Assembly (NCBI GenBank): GCA_001724265.1
Contig: MEDY01000111.1
Location: 1 to 64,000, forward strand
Direction of reading: 5' to 3'
Origin: Rhizaria sp. SCN 62-66
Lineage: Eukaryota; Rhizaria, unplaced
Length of the DNA: 64,000 bases
Shown: piece by piece, positions 1-10,020 of the stretch
Numbering within the stretch: the stretch's first letter is position 1
How the letters are laid out: each line of letters begins with the position of its first letter
The notes under the pieces: model-generated
Seen by the model: only the letters and a program-made list of their open reading frames with translations
Database searches by the model: none
What the model was told of the DNA's origin: nothing
Position numbers and translations under genes: made by a program

Positions 1-918
1 GCCGCCGCCGCTGCCGCCGCCGCCGCCGCGAGCTCGGGCTCCGGCGGCGGCGCGGGCGGCGGCAGCGGCCGCGGCGCCGGCTCTGGCGGCGCGAGCGCGG
101 CGGTGGGCGTGAGCGCGGCGGCCGCAGCGGCGCTGGCGGCGAGTGCTGAGCCCGTCGACAGCGGACTCCAGCTGCACAAGGGTCTGCTGGCGCTTGCTGC
201 GGCGGCGGAGCGTGAGGCGGCCACGGTTGCCAGCGCAATCAGCACTTATCTCTTGCCTCATCCAGCGCCTGTGGCTGCGAGCGCGTTGCAGCAACAAGGC
301 GGCGCGGTAACGGCGATGAGCGATAGCGCTTCGGCCGCCGAACAGCAGCAGCCGCAGCCGCGGAGTGCCGTGACGTTCTCCGCGGGCGGCTTAACTTCTT
401 CCGTTGGCGGCCTGACTTTCGTGACCCCGCGCGTGGTGCTTCCCGCGTTGGCGACGGCCCTGTCCGTGCCCGCTCCCGGTGCTGCCTCTCGCGCCGCGGC
501 CGCGGCTGCGCGCGCGCGGCTGATGCTGCTGCCCGGCGAGGCGGCCGCGCGCGTGCTGGTGCCTGTGCCGCGGCTCCGCACGGCGGCCGAGGTCGCGCTC
601 GTGTGGCGCGTCAAGGTGGCGCAGCGCGCGGCCGCCGCGGTCGCGCTATCCCACTATAGCGCGAGTGCCAAAGAGCACAAGGATGCGAGTGGCAATGACG
701 TCAAGAGCGAGGCTGACGCGGCTGCTGGTGCTGTGAAGACTGAGGGCAGTGGCAAGGTTGAGGGTGAGGGTGTTGCTGACAAGAAGATGAAGAGCGAGAG
801 CGACGCGGGCGCTGACGTTTTGTTGCCGTCATCCTCGACGGGCTCATCCTCGACGGGCTCGAAGGCAATGAAGGACAGCGACGACGCTGACGACGACGCT
901 GACCGCAAGGGGCGCGGC

Positions 919-982
<64 letters not shown>

Positions 983-1131
983 CGAGCGCCGGTGCCAGTG
1001 CACTGAGCCCCAGTAGCGCCGGCAGCGCGCGTTCGCGTAGACTCGCGCTCTCGCCCTCGTCTTCGTCGTCGACTCTGCTGGCACATTCCCAGTCGCAGTC
1101 TCCGCGCTCCCTGCGCGTGCCCGCTCCCACA

Positions 1132-1172
<41 letters not shown>

Positions 1173-3480
1173 TAATAACAACAGCAACGCCACTGTGAGC
1201 GATGGCGCTAGCTCATCGAGCGCGTCGACCACGGGCTCTGTCGCTGCTCCCGCTGCTGCTGCACCTGCGCCCGCGAAGCGCGACTCCCCGCCTTCGCGGT
1301 GGGTGATGGAGCCGCCGCCGTTCGCGCTGCAACCCGCGCCGCTTCCGCTGCACCTGCTGCTGCCTCTGCCGCCGGCCGCGCGCGCCGCGTCGGCCGCGCT
1401 GTTGCCAACTCCGTACTTCGGCACCGTGCTGGGCTCGGCGCTCGCACAGGCACACCCGGGCGTCGGGCTCGATGGCACCGCGGTCGCCGCGCCTGCGCAG
1501 CTCGCCGCTGCCGCCGCCGCCGCCTCGGTTGCCGCCGCCGCCGCCAGCGCGCCCATCCTCGGGCCCGGCGCAGGCTCGGCCGCGGGCGACGCCGCCGTCG
1601 CGGGCGCGGCCGGCGCGTCGCCGCTCGCCGGCTCGGCCGCGGGCTCCGGCGCCGGTGCTGGGGCCGCCGCGGGAGCTGGTGGCGCCGCGGGCGGGGCGGG
1701 TGGCGCGGGCGGCGCGGGCGGTGGATGGGGCTGGGGCTGGGGTTGCGAGGACGACCTCACGGCCGCCTACGCCGCCACGGAGCCCGCGTTCCCGGTGACC
1801 GCGCGCAGCGGAGGCGTCTGGGGCAAGGTCGGCGGCGCGGCGGCTGCGGTCGAAGTGTCGCGCGCTCTGTTAGGCCTTCCGCGTGGCCCACACGCCGCCG
1901 TGCGCGCTCCACTCGCTTCTGCGTTCGCTGCCACAGTCTCAGCGCCGGACGCCGAGGGCGCCTCTGCGACCAACGCCTCCAGCGTGTGCTCTAGCTCTGC
2001 TGCCGCGACCGGCACAAGGGCGAACACGAGCTCTAAGGGTCGCACCACTGCAAGTCATGACTACGACGGCGCGCGCACGGTACCCGCGGCGACTGAGGCC
2101 GACGCCGCCGCCGTGGCCGCCGCCGCGGCGTCCGTCACCTCCGTCCTCACGGGCACTGGCGTGGTCGCCAACGCTGCGGGCAGCGTCGCCGGCGCCTCGG
2201 GGCCCGACGCTTTCCTGGCGACTACGGCGCACGTCGTCGCCGCCGCCGCGACGGTGCTGCCGCTGGCGCTGCCGGGCACCGCGTCCGCTGCCGCCAACGC
2301 CGCTGCCGCGTCCGCCGCCGCGCAGGCTGCCGCTGCTGCCGCGGCGGCGGCCCAGCCTCGAGGCCGCGGCATGGTCGCCGCGCGCGGCACCGCCGCCGCC
2401 GCGGCCGCGAACGCCGCCGCCGCCGCGAGTGCCGCCGCTACCGCCGCTGCGACCGCTCGCGCGGGCGCTGGCGCTGCTGGCCGTGGCGGCGGCCGTGGCG
2501 GCGCTCGCGCGGGCTCCGGCGCGGGCCGTCTCGACGGCTTCGGTGGGCTCGGCCTGGGGACGGACCCGCTCGCGCTAGGGCTGGGGTTCACGTTCACGCC
2601 CTCCGCGCTGGGCGCCGCCGACACGGGCGCCGGCGAGGCCGACGGCGGCGGCGGCGCGGCGGGCGAGGGCGGCGACGCGGCGGGCGGCGCGGGCGACGGC
2701 GGAGAGCCGGGCCCATTCTGCTACTGCGGCGGCCCTGCGTACGGCGAAATGGTCGGCTGCGAAAACGTGGCGTGTTCGCTCGAGTGGTTCCACTTCGCCT
2801 GCGTCGGGCTTGAAACCAAGCCGCGCGGCGCCTGGTACTGCGTCAACTGCGACCCCAAGAACAAGCGCAAGCGCGGGCCCAAGGCCGGCGCCAAGGCCAC
2901 GGCCACCGCGGCTGCCACTGCGGCAGCGGCGGCCGCGGCGGGCGCTGACGTGATGCTGGCTGCGCCGCTGCCGTTGACCGGTGCCGCGCTAGCTGTCGTC
3001 GAGGGCGCAACTGCTGCTGACTCCGCTGCAGCAACCAACGGCAGCGAGGCAGCTGCCGCGGCTGCGGCTGCTGCGGTTGCAGTGACGGCTGCGGCGCTCC
3101 CATCCGTTGTCACGAGCATTAGCGACTCTGCCGCGCCGTCCGACGCAGGTGACTCTACCGGTCTCAGCGGCGCTGAGATGAGCACGGACAGCACTGGGCT
3201 GCCGGTTGTCGGTGCGGGAGCGCCTGCGAAGAAGAAGCTTGGCCGTCCCCCGATGCCTGAGGCTGTGCGCGCACTGAAGCGCGCGCGCAAGGCGCAGGGC
3301 CTGACGGGCCCGCCGCCGCAGGAGGAGCTTGAGGCGGCGCACGCACTCGCGCTGCAGCAGGAGCAAGAGCAGCAGCAGGTGTAGGTAGCTACAGCGATGA
3401 TGCAGCAACAGCTGGCGCAAGCACAGTTGCAGCACCAGTAGGCAGGTTTCGAGAGCAGTAGCATGAATACTCAGCAATGA
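1..3480 (+). CDS. ING-type PHD finger protein, Ala/Ser-rich (5' partial)
   Basis: The frame is open from the first base, so the true start lies outside the window; 1159 residues are visible. A C4HC3 PHD finger lies at about residues 906-953 (first Cys codon 2719). Its core includes YGEMVGC and EWFHFACVGL, followed by a TKPRGAWYC-like end. This is the signature of ING (inhibitor of growth) proteins, whose PHD reads H3K4me3 in histone acetyltransferase/deacetylase complexes. The N-terminal ING helical domain is not in view. Residues before the finger are mostly Ala, Gly and Ser, with a 20-Ser run, a 12-Ser run and an Asn stretch. After it come a basic KNKRKRGPK patch and an AT-hook-like GRPP segment. 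In-frame TAGs at 3382 and 3439 are followed by Gln-rich codons up to a TGA at 3478, where composition turns AT-rich. I therefore end the gene there, reading TAG as sense. Under the standard code it ends at 3384. ING-type PHD: high confidence; nuclear chromatin reader: inference. Confidence 0.8.
922..981 (+). repeat. (AGC)20 trinucleotide run
   Basis: Twenty perfect AGC codons encode polyserine inside the PHD protein. The purity of the codon, not only of the amino acid, indicates recent slippage expansion. Confidence 0.95.
1135..1170 (+). repeat. (AGC)11-AGT trinucleotide run
   Basis: A second serine run of 12 codons in the PHD gene, followed directly by AAT/AAC codons encoding an Asn-rich stretch. 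The interruption by AGT and AAT suggests an older, partly decayed run than the one upstream. Confidence 0.9.
3382..3384 (+). other. In-frame TAG, probable sense codon
   Basis: This TAG follows CAG CAG CAG GTG. The same frame continues for 31 codons, nine of them CAG/CAA and one a further TAG at 3439-3441, to a TGA at 3478. GC-rich composition persists across the TAG and falls only after the TGA. Confidence 0.7.
3439..3441 (+). other. Second in-frame TAG, probable sense codon
   Basis: It lies directly after CAC CAG in the Gln-rich tail of the PHD protein and is followed by 12 sense codons before TGA. It is best read as Gln if UAG is reassigned. Confidence 0.65.
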
Positions 3481-3771
3481 AAACGTTTAATATGACTCAC
3501 AAGGATAATAACTTATGCAATACACACCTAATCCATATACTTCACTCATCCTATGTGGTTTTAAAACTTTGTTGTATTTGTCTGATAGTACTAATAAGAA
3601 TGAATTACACGTTCAATCATATAAACAACTCTTAAGAGCAGCTTGCGTACATCACAATAACACTTAACGGAATTAAACAATAAACATAGACAAAGCACTA
3701 AACTCGTCAGACTTTGAAGACACTACTATAAACAAAAAATAGAAACATATGTGCCATTTATGACACTTGCT
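3481..3771. other. AT-rich convergent 3' spacer
   Basis: Non-coding spacer between the 3' ends of two convergent genes. It holds an AATAAA at 3679-3684, a plausible polyadenylation signal for the PHD gene. I see no other structure. Confidence 0.6.
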
Positions 3772-6700
3772 TTACCATTGCTCGCCTTCGACTGCAGGAG
3801 CAGCGGGTGCGTTGCCGGCGTTGTTGCCGACTTCAACGTTGTTACAGTTGGACTCCTCGGTTAGGGGTGACAGCAGCATGGTGGACTTGCGACCCATCGT
3901 GGTGCGCCTGCGCCGGCAGTCCACGAAAGCCAGGGACACGCGCCGCGGTTGTCCCTTAGGCACCTGCATGTTCGCGCTCATGGCGTCACCGTCACCTGTC
4001 GCGGCAGCAGCTGCGTGCGCAGTCGCTCCTGATGCAGCCGCTGCAGTGCCGGACGCGGTGTGCGCGTTAGCGCTAAGCACCGACGCGGGACTGCAGAGGG
4101 GCGAGAGTTCGAGGAACAGCTCGGCCCTGTTGCTGCTACTGACGCCGACTCTAAGATCACTGTAGTTCTCGGCAGCGACTGTAGCCGTCTCACATGCGGG
4201 AGAGGGCGTTGCAGGAAAGCTTGACGGTGAGTCGAGGCATGCACCAGCCTGCAGCATGCGCGCGCGCGCAGCAGCGCTTGTTTCGGTAGCACTCGATGTT
4301 GCAACAGCAGCGGCGCCAGTGGTCGCGTTGCGGTCCGTGTGCTGCGTTGGAATGGCAACATCGTGCGCTAACGAAGTCAGCGCCGACCACGTGTCGTGTC
4401 CGACAGCATCAGCATCGGGTGCGCTGTCGTTGTTGTCAGCGCAGTCGTCGTCAAGCTCAAACTGGTGAAGTGCAGCCGCAGCGGCATTCGCAGCAGCGCT
4501 GTCGTTGTCAACAGTCAGTGCAGCATCATCAACAGTGGCATTAACGATGGCATTGGCAGCCTCAGCGGCAGGCGCAGTCACATCGGCAACATCATCAGCA
4601 GGGTCAATAGCAGCAGCATCACTGAGCACGTTGCTTTCAGTCACGGTGTTGTCGCCACTGCTGGTCGCACTGGCGTCATCGACAGCAAACGCGTTGAAAT
4701 CGCTACTGTTGACGCTGAAGTCAGCAAACGTAAACCGACGACGGGGCCGCAGCTGCAGGCGCTTGTCACCATTCTGCTGCTCATGCTCCTGCGCTAAGGC
4801 AGCCTGTCCATTCCGTGCCGCGCTGCCGAACCCGACAGAGTGGGCAATGCCAACGCTCAGGCGGCGCACGCGCGCGCCCACGGTCACGGCACTGACGCTC
4901 GCGCCTTGCGTCACGACGCGCCACGCGAGCGCCGCGCGCCGATTCGCCTCGCTGTACACGGCAGCGACGCGGGCAAATGCGGGCGCGGTCGCGTCGCGTG
5001 CAGCAGTCACGGTTGAGGCCGCACTGGCGCGTGCAGAGAGCAGCGGCATGAGAACCGTCGTCGACACGCGAGCACGCACAGCGGCGGCGTGTTCCGGTGC
5101 CAACGTAGAGGCGGCGCGCCAAACCAGCGCGGCGAACAGGACCCAGCGATAGTGGCGGGCGACCCAGTCCAGCGGACGCAGCGCGCGGTCGCCAGCGCGC
5201 GCCACGGCCACAGTCGCGCGGCGGACACTGCGGGCACAGTGGCGAACTGACGCGGCGGTGGACTGGGCAGTCAGCGCAAGCTTGCGGGTGACGGTGAGAC
5301 GAGCGCCTGCACCAACATTGGGAGCAGGGGCAGCAGCTAAAAGAAAAGATCATAATGAATGCAAATCAGAGGATGTTAGAATTTAGTGAACATGAATAAC
5401 GTGCATAGGATAGGATAGTAGTCGTAATGGTGTTTTGCGTACCAAGAGTGGCTGCAACAACCTCAGCAGGCGGCGCAGAGTGCGAGGCAAAGCCGGCGCC
5501 ACTAGGGGCAAATGTGAAGAGCGGCCGCGAGGGCGGCGGGAGCAGGCTGTGCGCGGCGGGGCCGATAGAGCGCGCCGTCAGCGTGGCAGCGGCATGGTTG
5601 CTAGACAGCACAAACGCCAAGAGCTCGCGCGCGGAGTGCTCCTGTGCCTGCTGCAGCGCCAGCGCCTTCATGCACACGACGTCAGCGGCGACAGCGGAGA
5701 CGGCGGAGCCCACAGCCGCCACAGCGGCATCAGTGGCCAGGCTCGCGTTGCTGCGCGCGAGACCGACAGCGTTGAGCATCAGCGCCTTGGCGGTAGCGAC
5801 GTTAGCGCCAACGCTGATGCTTCCGTTGTTGACGGCCGTTGCCACGCGCAGCGCGGCGGTGCACGCAGCGCCCGCAGCGGCGCCCGCGGCGGCGTTGGTC
5901 AAGCCCGTGTACAGCGCGTCCGCCGCGACCGCGATGCCGGCGCCCGAGCTGCCGCCCAGCGAGCCGTTTGCGGCCGCGGCAGCCAGAGGGGCGGCGGCGG
6001 TGAGCACAGCGGGCAGCACCAGGCCGAGCGAGACCGAAGCCGCTGCGGACGCCGCGCGCACCATAGCGGACGACGGCAGTGCCACGCTGGCGGCGGCGGC
6101 GCTCACGCCCGCGCTGGAGACAGTGGCGGACACGGCGCCGACACCGGCGGCGGTGGCGGTCGCGGCCGTTGCAGCGGCGGCGGCGGCGGGGGAGAGTCGT
6201 GCAGTCAGTACGGCTGCGGCTGCGGCGGAGGAGGCCAGGTGCCGCGCCGCGCCGGTCGCGCCGGGGACGGCGAGGGCCGCGCGGGAGACAACCTTGGCGA
6301 GCAGCAGCAGCGGCAGCAGCACGAGGCGCTGCAGACGCAGCAGGCGCGGGAGCAGGAAGAGGAAGGGGCGCGTGAGCGGGGACAGCGCGGCTGCGGGGGG
6401 GAACATGTACAGCAGCACGGGCAGCGCGCGCTTAGTCGTGGCAACCACGGCTGTAGCATTGGGTGGAAAAAGGAGCGATGTTAGCAAGGAAAATGATTTG
6501 TAAAACATGAAGTGATAAGAAATCTTACGCGTTGATGCTTGATGAGAGGTTCGACGTACAGGGGGCGAGCGCAAGCGCAGAGTGGCAGTGCTCGATCACG
6601 AAGCTCGTCTGCCTTAACACAAGCACGGCGACGGCACGGAACCGCGCTAGCGCGAGCAGTGCCTGCTTGAGCGGCGCGCCCGCAGCGAGCGCGGCGGCGG

Positions 6701-9458
6701 CGGTGGCGCGCGGGTGGTGCAACGCGGTCCAGCACGCGGGCACTGTAGCGCGAAGGTAGAGCAGCGCCATGGACACGCGCCGCAGCAACCGCACCGCGGC
6801 CCAGGCCTCGCGGCCGCGCGCGTACAGCTGTTGCAGCGAGGGTGGCAGGAGCAGCAGCAGCGCCGGCACGCGGGAACGCGATCGCGAGCGAGAGCGAGAC
6901 CGTGAGCGTGAGTGGGATGCAAGGCGGCGCCGCTTGTCTTCGTGCTCGCAGGCAGCTGCGTCGTCACTGGGGGCGCTGTGGCGATGGCTGTGGGATGCGG
7001 GGCGAGGCGGGACAGCGTCAACAGCGGCATTGTTGTCATTAGTTAAGGTTGGAGTGAGCGGAGCAAGGGATACAATGTCATTCTCTGCATCATCACTGTC
7101 ATTGTCGTCGTCTGCGGCGTCATCGTCAGTCTCCTCGTCCGCATCGGCAGTCTTGGTCCGGCGCGCAACGGCACCGCTGCCAACACTGCGGCGGCGGCTG
7201 TGCGCAGTCACGACGCTGAGCCGGCGGCGGCCGCTGCTGTTGCTGCCCGTGTACGACAGACGGCCGCTGGGGCCGTGGCTGGGGCCAAGCGCCCCCACCG
7301 TGTCGCCGTCCTCCTCTCCGTCCTCACCGTGACCGCCAGTAGCGTTCGCCTGAGACTTTGTGGCGTATGCAAGGCCGCGGACAAGTGCAGCCCGTGCCGC
7401 ACCGGCAGCGGCGGACGCGGCGGCAGAGGCGGCGCGCGCGGCGGCCAGCGATGCGGGTGAGGCGAACACGTTCTTGACGAAGGCGCGGACCTTCGCTGGC
7501 GACCGCACGGAGTCCAGCGCGGCGGCCACGGCGGGCCCACCCCAGGCCGACGCCGCGGCAACCGCAGAGGAGACCGCGCCGCCCGCCGTCGCCGCGGCAG
7601 AGGCGGGCGCGGGGTGCGGCGTGGCCGGGGAAGACGGTGCGAGGGAAGAGAGAGGAGAAGAGAGCAGAAGCGTGGTCTTGTCAGCGCCGATGCTTGCATC
7701 ACCAGCAGCGCCGCCCGAGAGGCCTGATTCCGGAGCGGCGGCGGCGGCTGAGAATTGTGAGAACTGCGAGAAGGCGGAGCAGCACGGCGACGGCAACGCT
7801 GGCAGCGATTGGCGTTCGCGATCGTACTGAGTGGTCTGCTAAGGCTGCTGTTGCTGCTGCTCCGTGCAGTCAGTCTCAAACGCGGTGAGCAGCGATGCAG
7901 GGTCCTCCGCGTCATCGCTCTGCGCCATAGACTCCGTCGTAGCAGCTGAGGGCCCAGAACCAGAATGCGCCGCAACCGCGGGAGCGCTGGGCACAGCGGC
8001 CGGGGAAAACGGGGTCGCAAACCGAAGCCGGCTGCCGTGCTACTGCTTCAGAGCGTTCGCGGCGCTCACCGCCGTGCTTGCACTCGCAGTCACATGGCTG
8101 TTGCTCAACGGTTCATCATCAGAAATTGTGCTTTCGGCATGGCCCTTAGATGGTGTAAGTACCTGCGCCGGTTGGGGCGACATAACGCTGAAACTGCGCT
8201 TACGCCGTGCACTCTTGCGCTTCGCCGCGCTCTCGCCTCTCACCGTGGGCTTAGCAATGGGCGTGGGGGCGGGCGACAGCGCGCGCAAAGCTGCGGCGGC
8301 AGCGGAGCTCACCGCTGAGCTCACTGCAGCCGCGGCGAACGCGCCGCCGCGCCGCAGCAGCGGCGACGAGTGGCTGTACAGAGCGCTCGCTGCGCCCGCG
8401 GTGGCGGACGCGGCGGAGGCGAGCAGCGACCCGGCCTGCACCGGTGCAAGCGCAGGCGCGGGAGTCACCGTCATGGGTTGCGTCGCAGTTGCAGCCGCCG
8501 TGGCGGTGGCTGTGGCGATCGGGGCGAGAGGGGGGCGCGTGCGGACGGGGGTCGATGGAGCCGCACTAAAAATGTTGCTGTGCTGAGGAGTTGACTGAAC
8601 GGCGTTCACTCGCACGGCGGTCACGGCGGCAGCCTCTGCAGCGGCGACGGCTTCAGCGGCGGCAGCGGCGTCGGCTGCGGCCGAGGCAGCGGCGAGAGCG
8701 ATGGCAACCGAGCTGTAGCAAGTTCTGTTGTCATTTTCCGACACAGTCTTAGACTCGATAACAGCGTCGTCAGTAGTGCAGGCAACTGTCGGCATTGCGT
8801 TGAGCGCAGCACTGCAAAGGTCACTGGTGTTGCCGGCATGGTTGTTGCCCAGAGGGCTGCTGTAGTTGTTGTTGCTGTCGTCGTTAATGGCGGCTGTGTC
8901 AACATCATCAGTGCTATCAATGGGCACATACATCACGTCGTCATGATTAGCGCCAGGATCAGCCACTGCAGCAGAGTCAGCCAGTGCACACACGTCTTTG
9001 CCTCCCTCTTGGCTCTCTGTGCTGCTCTTGCCGTTCGCGGCCGCTGCGTCGTCGTCGTCGCCGTCGCCCCAGAGCACCGCGAAGGACGACAGCATCGCGG
9101 TCACGCGGCGGCTCGAGCGGCGGCCCTTCTTCGCAGAAGCCGCGCTGTTGTCGCCCATCGTAGAGGGCGTAGCGCGGGGGTGGGGAAGCGCGAGGGGAGC
9201 GGGACTGGGCAGGCCGGCGCCTGCAGTAGCAGACGCGGGTGCAGTTGCGGAGGGTGTGGCAGTGCGAGCCTTGAGCGCGAACGAGGCCGGAAACGGGGAA
9301 AAGTGGTGTTCGGGTTCGTGCCGCTTAAACACTGGCGAGAAAGCCTTCCGCAGTTCCGCGGTGTGTGGCGTGCGGCTGAGACCCATGCTGAGACCGAGTC
9401 CGGCGCCGGGGGCGGCTTCGTTCTCGTTGGAGCTGCCCAGCTGCATGCGCGCGTCCAT
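3772..9458 (-). CDS. Large unknown protein, three exons, two in-frame TAGs
   Basis: I do not recognise this protein. Exons 9458-6560, 6450-5443 and 5336-3772 join in frame (donors GTACGT and GTACGC, acceptors CTACAG and TTTTAG) to give about 1823 residues ending in TAA. The ATG is at 9458. Two in-frame TAGs, at 8042-8040 and 7841-7839, are read as sense. The 66 codons between them have no other stop, and the frame continues into the rest of exon 1. Visible parts: an acidic and Ser/Ala-rich N-terminal half; an Arg-Ser dipeptide run (about 6870-6918); then hydrophobic and Arg-rich stretches spanning the first intron (about 6300-6840), which may contact membrane. An Ala-rich region follows, and the third exon opens with a basic/hydrophobic segment and ends in a polar tail. 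A weaker alternative is that the TAGs lie in a 231-nt GC-rich intron (8069-7839). A GTAAGA donor at 6528 was rejected because it breaks the frame. Confidence 0.6.
6870..6918 (-). repeat. Arg-Ser dipeptide-coding repeat
   Basis: Hexamer-like repeats encode alternating Ser-Arg, resembling the RS segments of splicing-associated proteins. Codons vary (TCG, TCA, TCT, AGT with CGC or CGG), so the repeat looks protein-selected and not a fresh microsatellite. Confidence 0.7.
7839..7841 (-). other. Second in-frame TAG, probable sense codon
   Basis: It lies between a Gln-rich stretch ending in Pro and the codons CAG ACC ACT CAG. The downstream frame is continuous with the remaining 1.2 kb of the exon. 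Confidence 0.55.
8040..8042 (-). other. In-frame TAG, probable sense codon
   Basis: It follows codons for Leu-Lys-Gln and is followed in the same frame by 66 codons without TAA or TGA. The flanking DNA stays GC-rich like the rest of the gene. Confidence 0.55.
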
Positions 9459-10020
9459 CTTTGTTAGCTCACAGAAGGGCGTATCAAGGGCTTATGGTTA
9501 TGTTTTTCTCACCAAACAAATTTAAATCTAGGGTAAAATAAGGTAGCCCAAGAAACAGTGATATCGGGTGAGTTTATATACCGTGGGAAGTGAACGGACA
9601 ATTAGGTGAGATCGAGGAAACGCGCTCATGTGATGGTTCCTGTTATTCAGCAGCCGCGAAGTTAAACATCCGTCGTTAGAAAATCAAAAGACATATCATA
9701 ACTTTCCGTTATTGATGAAATACATAGATATAATTATTTTCGCTATAAAATGTGATCATATGAGGCAGATAATCGAAACGCTTGTCCAACGGCTAGATCG
9801 CTTCGGTCAGGCGAGTTGACATACAGTATTTGTTTTCTTACATGTACGTCAACGCTACAGTTGTTGCCGGACTTGCACATCATTTTTGACATAGGTTTTC
9901 GATGAAACATAAATATAATTGATTTTTCCTGATTGCTCAAGCAACAAAATTTAATATAATTGTATGACAATTGTTCTGGCGTTTCTTCAATGGCTTGAAC
10001 AGGTTTGACCAAGTCTGACG
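9459..10020. promoter_or_regulatory. Divergent promoter region
   Basis: AT-rich spacer between two divergent starts. On the minus strand a TATATAAA-like element (9573-9580) lies about 115 bp upstream of the minus-strand gene. A 98-codon antisense frame here overlaps the carrier start and lacks the local codon bias, so I treat the region as regulatory. Confidence 0.4.

Noticed and set aside
6451-6528. GTAAGA at 6528 as the donor of the first intron of the unknown gene
   Set aside because: It looks strong but gives phase 2 and an early TAA in the next exon; GTACGT at 6559 keeps the long downstream frame.
3772-9458. Four separate minus-strand genes (3772-5211, 5366-6574, 6525-7796, 8040-9458)
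   Set aside because: Apart from the first, at 9458, these frames lack a credible ATG start. They join in frame through GT-AG introns or through in-frame TAG, so one gene is simpler.
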